A stretch of DNA of 64,000 bases from Nostoc sp. JL34 (GTDB taxonomy: Bacteria > Cyanobacteriota > Cyanobacteriia > Cyanobacteriales > Nostocaceae): contig NZ_JABXKQ010000156.1 of NCBI RefSeq assembly GCF_017114945.1, positions 49,028 to 113,027 of the forward strand, read 5' to 3'. The translations under genes and the position numbers were made by a program. Below, one piece after another: positions 36,420 to 45,383 of the stretch. Under the pieces are notes generated by a model, which searched no databases, had not been told where the DNA came from, and worked only from the letters and a program-made list of their open reading frames with translations. How positions within the stretch are numbered: the stretch's first letter is position 1; each line of letters begins with the position of its first letter.

Positions 36420-38012
36420 ATGCCGGATCTCAAACTTGCTCCAAATAGGTTGCGGTTTCTCATTATCCTTCTGTTAATGGTGGGTATATTTTTTCGCTTT
36501 TTTAACATTGATGGCAAAGTTTATTGGCACGATGAGACTTTCACTTCATTGCGGATTTCTGGTTATACGGCAAATGAAGTAAGGCAGCAAATATTTAATG
36601 GTCGCATAATTAATAAGGAAAGTTTTGCCAAATTCCAAAGTCTCAATGTGGAGAAAGGCTTAAATGACACAATTATGTCTTTGGAAACAGAAGATCCACA
36701 GCATCCACCACTGTACTATGTAATCGCTCGGTTTTGGGTGAGAATCTTTGGCAATTCGGTGGCGGTAATCAGAAGTTTATCTGCCTTTATCAGCTTGTTG
36801 ATTTTTCCCAGTATTTATTGGCTATGTCGAGAATTATTTAAAGCATCGGTGTGGGTATCAGAGGTTGCGATCGCACTCATGGCAATCTCCCCTATTCACC
36901 TAGTATACGCCCAAGAAGCACGAGAATATATTCTCTGGATAGTGACTATATTAATATGCAGCGCCTCATTGCTACGAGCATTACGGCTGGAATCAAAAGA
37001 TAAAGCACCACGCCGCATATTAACCTGGGGAATGTATGCAGTAACTTTAGCGCTCAGTCTTTATACATTTTTGTTGAGTGGATTTGTAGCAGTTGCTCAT
37101 GGAATTTATGTAATTGCCACTGCAAAATTTAGGTTAAATCGGACAGTGAAAGCTTATCTATTAGCATCTTTAACAGGATTTTTGGCCTTCACACCTTGGA
37201 TGCTGGTTGTGATAGATAACTTTTTGCAATTTGACAGTTCAACAGCCTGGACAAAGATGCAATTGCCCCTAGATATTTTAATTAAATCTTGGCTTTTACA
37301 GTTGAGCCGGATTTTTCTTGATTTAAACTTTGGCTTTGAAAATCTGTTTAGCTATGTAATTACGCCAATTTTTTTAACACTTGTTGGATATTCTATTTAT
37401 TTTATTTGCCGAACAACTCACTATAAAGTCTGGCTGTTTATTGTAACGTTGATTGTGATTCCTGCACTACCTTTAGTGCTACCAGATTTAATTTTTGGGG
37501 GTATACGCTCACTTTCGGAACGTTATTTATTGCCTTCTTATTTGGGTATTCAGCTAGCTGTTACTTATTTACTGGCTACGCAGCTACATAATGCGAGTCT
37601 TGTACGCCGGAAAATCTGGCAAATAATCATAGGACTAGTTATTATTTGTGGGCTAGTTTCTTATGGAGTGAGTTCCCAGGCAGAAACTTGGTGGAGTAAG
37701 GTTATTAGCTATGGTAATCCACAAGTTGCAAAAATTATCAATCAGGTTGCTCATCCACTTTTGATTAGTAATGATTCTGGTATTAATTATGGGAATGTTT
37801 TTTCCCTCAGCTATCTTCTACAGCCAAAAGTACAGTTTCAATTAGTAAGAGACCAAAGTATCCCTAATATTCCTGATGATCTCACTGATATTTTTTTACT
37901 AAATCCTTCAGATAGCTGGCGCAGGCAAATAGAAAGAAGTTATCTATATAAAACAAATATTTTATATAGTGATAATCATTACTTGCTTTGGAAAGTAGAA
38001 AATCCTCACTAA
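36420..38012 (+). CDS. GT-C (PMT/ArnT-like, GT39-type) membrane glycosyltransferase, copy 2
   Basis: 530 residues, clearly homologous along its whole length to the gene upstream: YWHDETFTSLRISGYTANEV, QHPPLYYVIARFWVRIFGNS, and SSQAETWWSKVISYGNPQVA versus SSQAETWWNKGMNYGNPQVA. Both keep the HDE loop, so both may be active, perhaps on different acceptors. The 143-bp gap has no clear terminator, consistent with one operon. It lacks the basic tail of copy 1. Confidence 0.82.
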   Translation: MPDLKLAPNRLRFLIILLLMVGIFFRFFNIDGKVYWHDETFTSLRISGYTANEVRQQIFNGRIINKESFAKFQSLNVEKGLNDTIMSLETEDPQHPPLYYVIARFWVRIFGNSVAVIRSLSAFISLLIFPSIYWLCRELFKASVWVSEVAIALMAISPIHLVYAQEAREYILWIVTILICSASLLRALRLESKDKAPRRILTWGMYAVTLALSLYTFLLSGFVAVAHGIYVIATAKFRLNRTVKAYLLASLTGFLAFTPWMLVVIDNFLQFDSSTAWTKMQLPLDILIKSWLLQLSRIFLDLNFGFENLFSYVITPIFLTLVGYSIYFICRTTHYKVWLFIVTLIVIPALPLVLPDLIFGGIRSLSERYLLPSYLGIQLAVTYLLATQLHNASLVRRKIWQIIIGLVIICGLVSYGVSSQAETWWSKVISYGNPQVAKIINQVAHPLLISNDSGINYGNVFSLSYLLQPKVQFQLVRDQSIPNIPDDLTDIFLLNPSDSWRRQIERSYLYKTNILYSDNHYLLWKVENPH

Positions 38013-38428
38013 TTGCACTAACATGATATATCGCTATAAGAGAAATTATCCAGTTATTGATAAAATCTTGGCGAATTAGATTTACTACTTCAATAGTACT
38101 TACTTAAGCTCGTCTTTTTTAACCTAAAACTATTCTGAGAAAAAGTATTTTACCCGATTTTTGCGACGTATTCTTTTGAAAAATGCAACAAAATATTTCT
38201 CATAATATTTTATCTTAACAATCTATTATGTATTATTATATACATCAAACCCTTGTTGGTTAGAATCATTATATCTTATAAGATATTCAAATATTTGCTT
38301 TCTTAAAATAAGATAAAAATAAAAAAATAAATATTAAACAGATTCTTATCTAAAATTAATTTAAGTAATGGTACGATGCTTTAAATTGTCCTTTGTGATG
38401 AATTCGATGATTCATTGAAAGGTGTTCT
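38013..38428. other. Very AT-rich intergenic region
   Basis: 416 bases, strongly A/T-rich, especially 38200-38360. No ORF, hairpin or known repeat recognised. It probably contains the promoter of the DUF4079 gene. Confidence 0.45.
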
Positions 38429-39148
38429 ATGCAATTAACAGATTTTCTTAGTCTTGTACATCCAGCGATCGCAATCATATTCGTCTTTCCACTCATTGGT
38501 ACAGTGGTTAATTTTGCTTGGCAAACACGCCAACGAAGGTTGCAAACTTTAGTCGGAAGTAAGAGCAAAATTCCCCCAGTTGTGGGTGCAGAACATAAAC
38601 AGTTAGGTGAAAGGTTAACAAGTGCAGTTGTCGGATTAACTTTAATCGGATTAAGCTACCCTATTGGCAAAAATATTATCACAAATCAATTATGGTAGAA
38701 AACGCCTTTTCAAGTTGTTTTTATGCTGTTAATATTTGCTGCAACCATTGCCTCTCTAGTATTTCTTTATCGGGCAAAGCAGCGGGGGTGGCGGGCACTT
38801 TTTGCAACTTTAACTGGTGCCGGTTTAGTAATTATAGGTTGTCAAGATGGAGTATATCGCCGCACGAATGAGTGGTATTGGTCACATTATTATATTGGGA
38901 TTGCCGCAGCACTACTGATGATTTTTTCATTAGCAATTGTTCAAGATATTTATCAAGATAAGTCAAATCGCTGGCGTACCATCCATACGATTTTAAACTG
39001 CATTGCTTTGTTGCTATTTATTGGACAAGGCATGACAGGAACACGAGACTTATTAGAAATTCCCCTGAGTTGGCAAGAACCCTATATTTATCAGTGTGAT
39101 TTTGCTAAAAAAACTTGCCCAACGCCAAATCCACAAGTGGCAAAATAG
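38429..39148 (+). pseudogene. DUF4079 membrane protein split by an in-frame amber codon
   Basis: A 240-codon frame with one internal stop. ATG 38429 gives MQLTDFLSLVHPAIAIIFVF to TNQLW, then TAG 38696-38698, then KTPFQVVFMLLIFAATIASL to the TAA at 39146-39148. Upstream and downstream parts are in the same frame and together give the expected length and four to five membrane helices of DUF4079 proteins. CAG-to-TAG is the simplest cause. A restart at ATG 38723 would give only the second half. Function of the family is unknown. Confidence 0.75.
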
Positions 39149-39245
39149 GCTGGGGAGTGGCGAGGTAAGGAAACAAGGGAGACAATGGGAATAACCTATG
39201 CCCAATACCCAACTCTTATGATAGTGCTTGAATTTACTTGCCTAA

Positions 39246-40424
39246 TCATTGCAGTGGCAGAGTTACAATTACCGTTGTCCCAACATCCTGCTCACTTTTT
39301 AATTGAATATGACCACCATGTAGCTCTACACATTTTTTAACTATAGTGAGTCCTAGTCCTGTTCCTTGAATTACACCCACATTACTGGCGCGATAGAAAG
39401 TTTGAAATAGACGGGTTTGGTCTTTGAGGGGAATGCCCATCCCCCGATCTGTTACCTGGAAAGTTGCAAGGCGATCTTTGCAAATCAAATCAAACCAAAT
39501 AGTGCTATTTTGAGGGGAATATTTGATGGCATTGGAAATCAAATTAGTTAAAATGCAATTCAGTAGGTCTTCATCCATTTGGGCTTGAGTCGATTCCCCT
39601 TGAAAAGTAAAGATAATACTATGCTGACTACCTGCATTAAGTTGAAGAATATCTGTGAGTTCGCTACAGAAATTTTCTAAATTTAAAAATGTAGGTTTGT
39701 ATTCAAGTTTGGCTGCTTCCGTTTTACTTAAGAACAATATCTCATCTAAAAGATGAAGCATCTGGTTGATAGCATTTTGTATTCGATCAAAATATTTAGT
39801 TCTCCGCGCATAAGTTAGTTTATCGCTGTTGTATTCAAGGATATCTACAGCCGTCCGAATCGTAGTCATAGGGGTGCGGAACTCGTGGGAAACCATTGCT
39901 ACAAAGTTCGACTTTAACTCGTTGAGTTCCTGTTCCTTTGCTAGCGCTAGACGGGTGCGTTCTTCACTCTCTCGTAGTTGGTTGATAATTTCACTCCTTT
40001 CAATGGCATAGCGAATGGCACGCACTAACCTTTGTATAGTCATTTGGTCTTTAACTAAATAGTCTTGTGCGCCTTCTGCTAATGCTTGCAGTGCTAAATC
40101 TTCATCATCAAGTCCTGTTAACACCACAACAGGGATATCGGGTACTGCTGTCCGAAATCCTTTCAACGTGTCCAGCCCAATAGAGTCTGGGAGGCTGAGG
40201 TCTAACAAAACTAGGTCGAATCTGCGTTGCCTTCGACTCACTATCTGAGAATTATCAAGAGTGGACGCAGAGTTTTCCTTGCTAGCATCTATTGCCTCAG
40301 ATAGCCGTTCAACATGTAACATCTGCCATGGTTCTTGATCTGCATGTAAAAACATCCGGCGTAGCAGATGAGCATCACTGGCACTATCTTCTACCAATAG
40401 AATATGAATTGTGAGCTTTTCCAT
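39246..40424 (-). CDS. Receiver-histidine kinase hybrid (REC-HisKA-HATPase)
   Basis: 392 residues: an N-terminal receiver (about 1-145; IHILLVEDSASDA, DLVLLDLSLPDSIG, VVLTGLDD, YLVKDQM), a coiled-coil link, HisKA with phospho-His in VAMVSHEFRTPMTTIRTA (about 179-196), and an HATPase with LISNAIKYSPQNS, VTDRGMGIPL and GTGLGLTIVKKCVELHGG. With no membrane segment or sensor domain it probably receives phosphate from another protein, plausibly the group encoded just upstream on the same strand. Confidence 0.92.
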   Translation of the reverse strand: MEKLTIHILLVEDSASDAHLLRRMFLHADQEPWQMLHVERLSEAIDASKENSASTLDNSQIVSRRQRRFDLVLLDLSLPDSIGLDTLKGFRTAVPDIPVVVLTGLDDEDLALQALAEGAQDYLVKDQMTIQRLVRAIRYAIERSEIINQLRESEERTRLALAKEQELNELKSNFVAMVSHEFRTPMTTIRTAVDILEYNSDKLTYARRTKYFDRIQNAINQMLHLLDEILFLSKTEAAKLEYKPTFLNLENFCSELTDILQLNAGSQHSIIFTFQGESTQAQMDEDLLNCILTNLISNAIKYSPQNSTIWFDLICKDRLATFQVTDRGMGIPLKDQTRLFQTFYRASNVGVIQGTGLGLTIVKKCVELHGGHIQLKSEQDVGTTVIVTLPLQ

Positions 40425-40529
40425 AGTACAGGGTTATATCAATTTTTTAGATAATCACCTGATTTTCTATTTGTCAGACAGGGCTTACTTCTCTAGTGTT
40501 GTAAGCAACAATCGAAATTTCCAACCCCA

Positions 40530-40976
40530 TCATTCTCCTGGTGATGTTACTGCTATCAGCCAGAAATCTTTGCTCAACTGCACAACCTGAATGAACTGAT
40601 AGATATCAATGGGTTTTGTTACATAGCAATTAGCACTGATATTATAAGAGTGGAGGATATCCTGCTCATCACTTGAAGTAGTAATTATGACAACAGGAAT
40701 GCACTTAAGATTTGGGTCTGATTTGATTTCTGTTAACACTTCGCGCCCATCCATTCCTGGAAGATTAAGATCGAGTAAGATTAAATCTGGATGGGGAGCA
40801 TTAGTAAACTCTTCTTGCTCCTGCAAGTAGTTCATAGCACTTTCACCATCTTCAACCCAGTGCAAGTTATTGGCGATTTGAGCATTTAAAAAGCCTTTGA
40901 TGGTTAGATTAGCATCACTAGGAGAGTTTTCAACTAGCAAAACTTCAATGCGTCGTAATGCCTGATGATTAATCAT
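40530..40976 (-). CDS. Rcp1-type single-domain response regulator
   Basis: 148 residues of the Rcp1 family that accept phosphate from phytochrome-type kinases: IEVLLVENSPSDANLTIKGF (about 9-28), DLILLDLNLPGMDGREVL (about 59-76), VVIITTSSDEQDIL and CYVTKPIDIYQF. The usual acidic ED pair is EN (VENS), so one metal ligand may be changed. A kinase gene would normally lie just upstream; here that position holds a ruined CHASE3 kinase. Confidence 0.9.
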   Translation of the reverse strand: MINHQALRRIEVLLVENSPSDANLTIKGFLNAQIANNLHWVEDGESAMNYLQEQEEFTNAPHPDLILLDLNLPGMDGREVLTEIKSDPNLKCIPVVIITTSSDEQDILHSYNISANCYVTKPIDIYQFIQVVQLSKDFWLIAVTSPGE

Positions 40977-41030
40977 GCGGTTATTAGAAAGCTATTAGGC
41001 AGTTGTTAAGTATATATATTTAAAGATACC

Positions 41031-41546
41031 TTAATTTGCGTTGAGGGTAAGATAAAATACTGTTCCTATACCCGGTTCTGACTTAGCCCAGATGCGACCA
41101 CCATACCGCTCGACGGTTTTTTTGCAGATAGCTAGACCAATGCCTCTACCAGGAAATTATCGACGAGTATGAAGACGGGGGAAAACCTCAAAAATCCGCT
41201 CAAGATATTGAGACTTAATACCGATGCCATTATCCTGTAACCTAGATGAGCCATTTTGAGTGCTGAGTGAAGATTATTCGCCGATCTCTATGCTCCGATC
41301 AGCGATCGCTATTTGAGTTGACTTATGTAAACTTTTTTGCCCAACCAAATCGATGGATTGCTGAAGCAGGGAAAATTTCTGTGTAATCAGGGGTTCAAGT
41401 GGATCAAGCCGCTCTTGTTGGCTAGGATTATCGCTACTTAGCTGTCAGATGACTTTAAACACCTGATAGACGTTCTGCTTCTCCCCTTGATAAATTTCTT
41501 GGTAAACTGTGTTTTTCGTGAGAATGTATAGCGGCTGGCGACCCTT
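41031..41546 (-). pseudogene. CHASE3 sensor histidine kinase, internally deleted with stop codons
   Basis: Minus-strand reading gives a CHASE3-like segment (LYILTKNTVYQEIYQGEKQN, VYQVFKVI, TGA at 41445-41447, QLSSDNPSQQERLDPLEPLI, then FSLLQQSIDLVGQK). A TAA at 41274-41276 follows, then the end of a kinase domain: DNGIGIKSQYLERIFEVF, TAA at 41157-41159, FPGRGIGLAICKKTVERYGG, RIWAKSEPGIGTVFYLTL, ending TAA 41031-41033. All pieces share one frame. The missing HisKA and N-box imply an internal deletion of several hundred bases. It sits 55 bp upstream of the Rcp1-type regulator, so it was probably its partner. Confidence 0.75.
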
Positions 41547-41814
41547 GATTGAAGAAGTACTGTGTTATTACGTAGATGTAAAATTATACATCTTGAAAGT
41601 TATGTTTATGCTGCCAGATACATTGGGGTTTCAGATTGCGATACCTGCGGTAAGCTACGCTAATGCACCTACGTAAAGATGATGCAGCTTCTCAAACAAA
41701 AAAATAAGTGGACAATTGTGGCTGTTACACCGCATATCCACTCGAAACTTACTGTATGAGAGTTACAATAAAATACCCCACGAGATGATTAAAACTTGGC
41801 AAAGTTCAAATCAA

Positions 41815-42015
41815 TTAACGTGACTCAGTTCCTTGATTGGGGCTACCTGCTATACCATCCTCTCCTGGTGCTTCTGGAGTAGCTGTCGGTTTAGCATCAC
41901 TCTTTTCAGCATCGCCAGTTTTGCGGGTACTTTCCTCAATGGTGGTTTGGTAACCGCCAGAAGAACTGGGCGTAGTTTCTTGATTATCAGATTTTTGTTT
42001 TTGTTCTTCAGCCAT
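41815..42015 (-). CDS. Small hydrophilic disordered protein
   Basis: 66 residues, MAEEQKQKSDNQETTPSSSG and onward, rich in Glu, Lys, Thr, Ser and Pro, without hydrophobic stretches; predicted disordered. ATG 42015 has AGGAAT upstream. No family recognised. The amino-acid bias is steady across the whole frame, which supports coding. Confidence 0.5.
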   Translation of the reverse strand: MAEEQKQKSDNQETTPSSSGGYQTTIEESTRKTGDAEKSDAKPTATPEAPGEDGIAGSPNQGTESR

Positions 42016-42337
42016 GACTACATTCCTATTTATTTAATCTTGGGATTATCTTAAGAAGATTAGAGGTGTTAGTGTATCTATCTAGAATATAGTTATGGCT
42101 GATTCTCACCTCTATCGGAAGTATTGTTTAGTACTAATCATGTATGCTTACAAAATTCCATAAATATAGGATTTGCTAACCTGAGAACGCTTGCTGTTGT
42201 TAAGGGAGAACTTGGAAGGGGTTTGATGTCCAAGATGCTTTTGAAATTGCTTTATTGATAGTTGACAGGAAATGGCAAATGATCTAAGTGAATAATATGA
42301 TGTGATGATTGTGATACAAACTATCAATGTGTAATTA
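42016..42337. other. Intergenic region between divergent genes
   Basis: 322 AT-rich bases with no supported gene or repeat; presumably the two divergent promoters. Confidence 0.4.
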
Positions 42338-42835
42338 ATGAACCAGAGCAATCTATCATTACCATTTGGGTGTATCCTTCGCAAGGCAACCTATGGGGAT
42401 CAGTGGTCGATTAGATTGCTGGTGTTCTCAGCGAAACTCGATCCCACTCAATTAGATTGGCAGCAATTTTGGGTAATTGAATGCGATCAGAATCTTGTAG
42501 CTTGCGGACAGCTACGTAATTTTTCAGGGGCACAAGAACTTGGTAGTTTGGTCGTCGCATCAGCTTGGAGAGGTCGCGGTTTGGGTACTTTGCTAACCCA
42601 GCATTTGATTAATACAGCAACACAACCACTTTATCTTGAATGTTTAGGTGAGCGACTGGCGCAGTTTTACAGTCGCTTTGACTTTGTGCCAATATCTTTT
42701 GAAGACTTGCCACAATTTCCCAGGACAAAAGGCTTGTCTCCGCTCAAGGGTAAATTTAGATTCTCGCAATTAGCTAAAAGGCTGTTGAGAGTTCCTGTGG
42801 TGTTCATGGAATATCGAGGTCAGACTAATTCGTAA
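42338..42835 (+). CDS. GNAT family N-acetyltransferase
   Basis: 165 residues. ILRKATYGDQWSIRLLVFSA (about 14-33) is the first strand/helix, and the acetyl-CoA loop is ELGSLVVASAWRGRGLGTLL (about 67-86). It ends with PLYLECLGERLAQFYSRFDF. Substrate unknown. The tail (KFRFSQLAKRLLRVPVVFM) is basic and may be amphipathic. Confidence 0.85.
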   Translation: MNQSNLSLPFGCILRKATYGDQWSIRLLVFSAKLDPTQLDWQQFWVIECDQNLVACGQLRNFSGAQELGSLVVASAWRGRGLGTLLTQHLINTATQPLYLECLGERLAQFYSRFDFVPISFEDLPQFPRTKGLSPLKGKFRFSQLAKRLLRVPVVFMEYRGQTNS

Positions 42836-42890
42836 TACTCGCCATTCGCGTAGCGTCTCGTAGAGAAGGCGAGAAGCAAGCTACGTAATT
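42836..42890. repeat. Palindromic small dispersed repeat
   Basis: GCGTAGCGTCTCGTAGAGAA within 42848-42870, plus CAAGCTACG near 42877-42885, matches the family of small repeats seen elsewhere in the window (for example the CTCTCGTAGAGAAGAC stretch inside the CheA gene). Confidence 0.55.
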
Positions 42891-42973
42891 TTTAATTAAG
42901 ATATGTTGCGGAACAAGGCTTGATACAAAATGTTTTCAAGACTTTACTCTCCGCCATTCCCTATTCCCTATTT

Positions 42974-43591
42974 TCAAATCGGAGGTTTAGCAAAAATCGT
43001 TAGTAAGACAGGCCCTAGTAAATAGTGGTGGTTCAAACACAATAACCCAGCAGAGGAGCCAAGAAGTTGACGTTGATTAGGGCTGTAGAGTCTAATTCCA
43101 CGGGGAGAGATTGGCAATAATTGAGGTTCTGTCTCTTTTTTAGAAGTAATGTCAACCAAATAAAAGCGTCCACCGGGAGAAAGTACCCGTGCAATCTCAC
43201 TAACCACCTGTTTAGGTTCCAAATAGTGTAAGAAGCTGATAGTGCTGAAAACAGCATCAAATTGACCATCAGCAAAGGGAAGAGACTCAGCTTTACCCTC
43301 GATATAAATTAATCGTGGACGGTGGCGGTTGCTCTGTCTTGCTACCCGCAACATATTAGCAGATAAATCCAATCCGGTGGCTCGTAGGTCGGGAAAATGA
43401 GTGGCAAGGCGCTCAAGTAAGCGTCCAGTACCACAGCCTATATCGAGTACATTTGCTGGCTCTGGTAAATCGACAAACTCCAACAAGCGTTTGTGGACGG
43501 CTCGATAAAACACTGAAGGAAAGAGCCAATCGTAACTTGGTGCCCATCGGTCAAAAAGGAACTTTTTGTTACTAAAAAAGTCATTAGTCAT
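42974..43591 (-). CDS. Class I SAM-dependent methyltransferase
   Basis: About 205 residues from MTNDFFSNKKFLFDRWAPSY; the frame is open further to 43651, but that part reaches the neighbouring repeat, so the later Met is preferred. SAM-binding motif I is NVLDIGCGTGRLLERLA; acidic loop ATGLDLSANML; then GKAESLPFADGQFDAVFSTI and ARVLSPGGRFYLVDI. UbiE-like layout; the acceptor substrate is unknown. Confidence 0.85.
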   Translation of the reverse strand: MTNDFFSNKKFLFDRWAPSYDWLFPSVFYRAVHKRLLEFVDLPEPANVLDIGCGTGRLLERLATHFPDLRATGLDLSANMLRVARQSNRHRPRLIYIEGKAESLPFADGQFDAVFSTISFLHYLEPKQVVSEIARVLSPGGRFYLVDITSKKETEPQLLPISPRGIRLYSPNQRQLLGSSAGLLCLNHHYLLGPVLLTIFAKPPI

Positions 43592-43656
43592 TAGTTTTCG
43601 CAGTTTCCCTGAAGCTAAATGCTTTTTTAAGGTAAGTGGCTGCGCCTCCAAGAAGT

Positions 43657-43787
43657 TATATCATGTTCGGGTAAAGACTTATCATTTAGACCGCAGGGGG
43701 GCAGGGGGCAGGGAGCAGGGAGAAAGAGGTTTTCCTGATTTTTGCACGGATGCGGTAATCATAAGTAATTAACCGCACTTGATATTA
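43657..43787 (+). mobile_element. MITE-like element with internal G-rich tandem repeat, copy 1
   Basis: 131 bp starting TTATATCATGTTCGGG and ending AACCGCACTTGATATTA. The same sequence in inverse orientation lies at 61264-61440. The ends form an imperfect 10-bp inverted repeat (TTATATCATG/TAATATCAAG, 8 of 10). The centre is a variable run of GGGGGCA/GGGAGCA units. Confidence 0.7.
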
Positions 43788-44044
43788 GTTAACTATAGTT
43801 TTGCAGTCCGGCAATATCTAGCCTAACGTTTGGCAAAAAAATACTTTTCCTCACTTTGGCAAATTATCTGGAATTTTGGCAGTTGAATATGTAGTTAAAA
43901 GCGTTCCTAAAGACTCATTATATCTTTGTAGAGAACCAAATAACGAGCAATGAGTGCATAAAACTATAGAACCCAACTGTATCTATTTATAGAGGTTCAA
44001 ATACAACAAACTCAATCTAGTTTAAATTATCAAGGTAAAAAATT

Positions 44045-44332
44045 ATGACAAGCTTTATTCAAGTCCAGTTACACAATGATCTACTGCACCCAGTCCGCGA
44101 GTGGTTGGAAACGATAGAAATTCATAACTCCAAATTGGCTCATTTCCTCTGCAAAGCTATTCCTGCTCAATGTCCCTTTGAGCGAGACATCACGCTATTT
44201 GGTCGGAAGCTATTTCACATTCCACCAATGTGTAAATTAAATCCTCTATACGAAGAAGTTGTTTGTTTGCGTTTTAAAGCGCTCTGTTATCTTGCTGATG
44301 AATGCGGTGAAGATGTCACAGTCTATTGCTAA
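44045..44332 (+). CDS. Mo-dependent nitrogenase C-terminal family protein
   Basis: 95 residues matching the small cyanobacterial family named after its similarity to a C-terminal nitrogenase region: DLLHPVREWLETIEIHNSKL, AHFLCKAIPAQCPFERDITL, FGRKLFHIPPMCKLNPLYEE and LRFKALCYLADECGED. Five Cys residues are scattered. The role is unknown, and no nif genes are in the window. Monocistronic. Confidence 0.85.
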   Translation: MTSFIQVQLHNDLLHPVREWLETIEIHNSKLAHFLCKAIPAQCPFERDITLFGRKLFHIPPMCKLNPLYEEVVCLRFKALCYLADECGEDVTVYC

Positions 44333-44525
44333 TAGCTAATTGGAGCGTTTTTTGATCGAGATGCCATCGGTAATTGCATACTTACGGTTGTTACTTACTC
44401 AGCTTTATACTAAGCTAACGTACACCTAATTAGATGTTTGGCTATTAAGTAGCTGACACCTCGAAGACAGTGTTTCCAGACCGTATTATTACTTACCGTA
44501 CCCTGCTGAAATCATTAACATCATC

Positions 44526-45200
44526 ATGACGCACATCTTACTGGTTGAAGATGAAGTCAAACTGGCACGATTTGTCGAATTGGAATTGAATTATGAAGGC
44601 TATCAAGTCAGTATTGCCTACGATGGATTAACTGCACTCACCGCAGCGCGTGAGTTACATCTAGATTTAGTAATTTTAGACTGGATGTTGCCGGGTTTGT
44701 CGGGGTTGGAAATTTGCCGTCGCCTGCGAAGTATTATTGATAAAGTGCCAATAATCTTATTAACCGTCAAAGATGAAGTGAGCGATCGCATTGCAGGCTT
44801 AGACGCTGGTGCTGATGATTACCTCGTTAAACCCTTCAGCGTTGATGAATTATTAGCCAGAGTTGGCGCTCACCTGCGAAGAAACCACCAAGCAGTTGCC
44901 GCAGATGTTTTAGAATTTAAAGACCTGAGTTTAAATCGTCGCACGCGGGAAGTGTACCGAGATCAGCGGTTAATTGAGTTAACTGCTAAGGAATTTGATT
45001 TACTAGAATATTTACTGGCCCATCCGCGACAGGTAATTACCTGCGATCGCATTTTAGAGGAAGTCTGGGGTTACGACTTCATAGGCGATGCCAATATTAT
45101 TGAAGCTTACATCCGCTACTTGCGCCTGAAACTTGAAGCCAACAACGAAAAATGTCTCATTCAAACTGTGAGTGGTGTTGGCTACACATTGCATGATTGA
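44526..45200 (+). CDS. OmpR/PhoB-type response regulator
   Basis: 224 residues: receiver (HILLVEDEVKLARFVELELN, LVILDWMLPGLSGLEI, ILLTVKDE, DYLVKPFSVDELL) and a winged-helix DNA-binding domain (ELTAKEFDLLEYLLAHPRQV, LEEVWGYDF, IEAYIRYLRLKLE, IQTVSGVGYTL). It is similar to RppA/NblR-type regulators. No kinase gene is adjacent. It precedes the arsenosugar genes by about 180 bp, so control of that locus is possible but unproven. Confidence 0.93.
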   Translation: MTHILLVEDEVKLARFVELELNYEGYQVSIAYDGLTALTAARELHLDLVILDWMLPGLSGLEICRRLRSIIDKVPIILLTVKDEVSDRIAGLDAGADDYLVKPFSVDELLARVGAHLRRNHQAVAADVLEFKDLSLNRRTREVYRDQRLIELTAKEFDLLEYLLAHPRQVITCDRILEEVWGYDFIGDANIIEAYIRYLRLKLEANNEKCLIQTVSGVGYTLHD

Positions 45201-45383
45201 ATTTGGGCATTGGACATGGGGCATTGGGCAAAATAGTTGTCAAATAATTTCAAACCACAAAGGTTTCCATCTTAGGAAGATTTGGGGTTTTTGGCAATAT
45301 CAGCAAAAACTCATCCAACTCAGAGTCAACTATACTAGGATGCACAAAGCTGTCATCATCTAAAATCTAAAATCCAAAATGGT

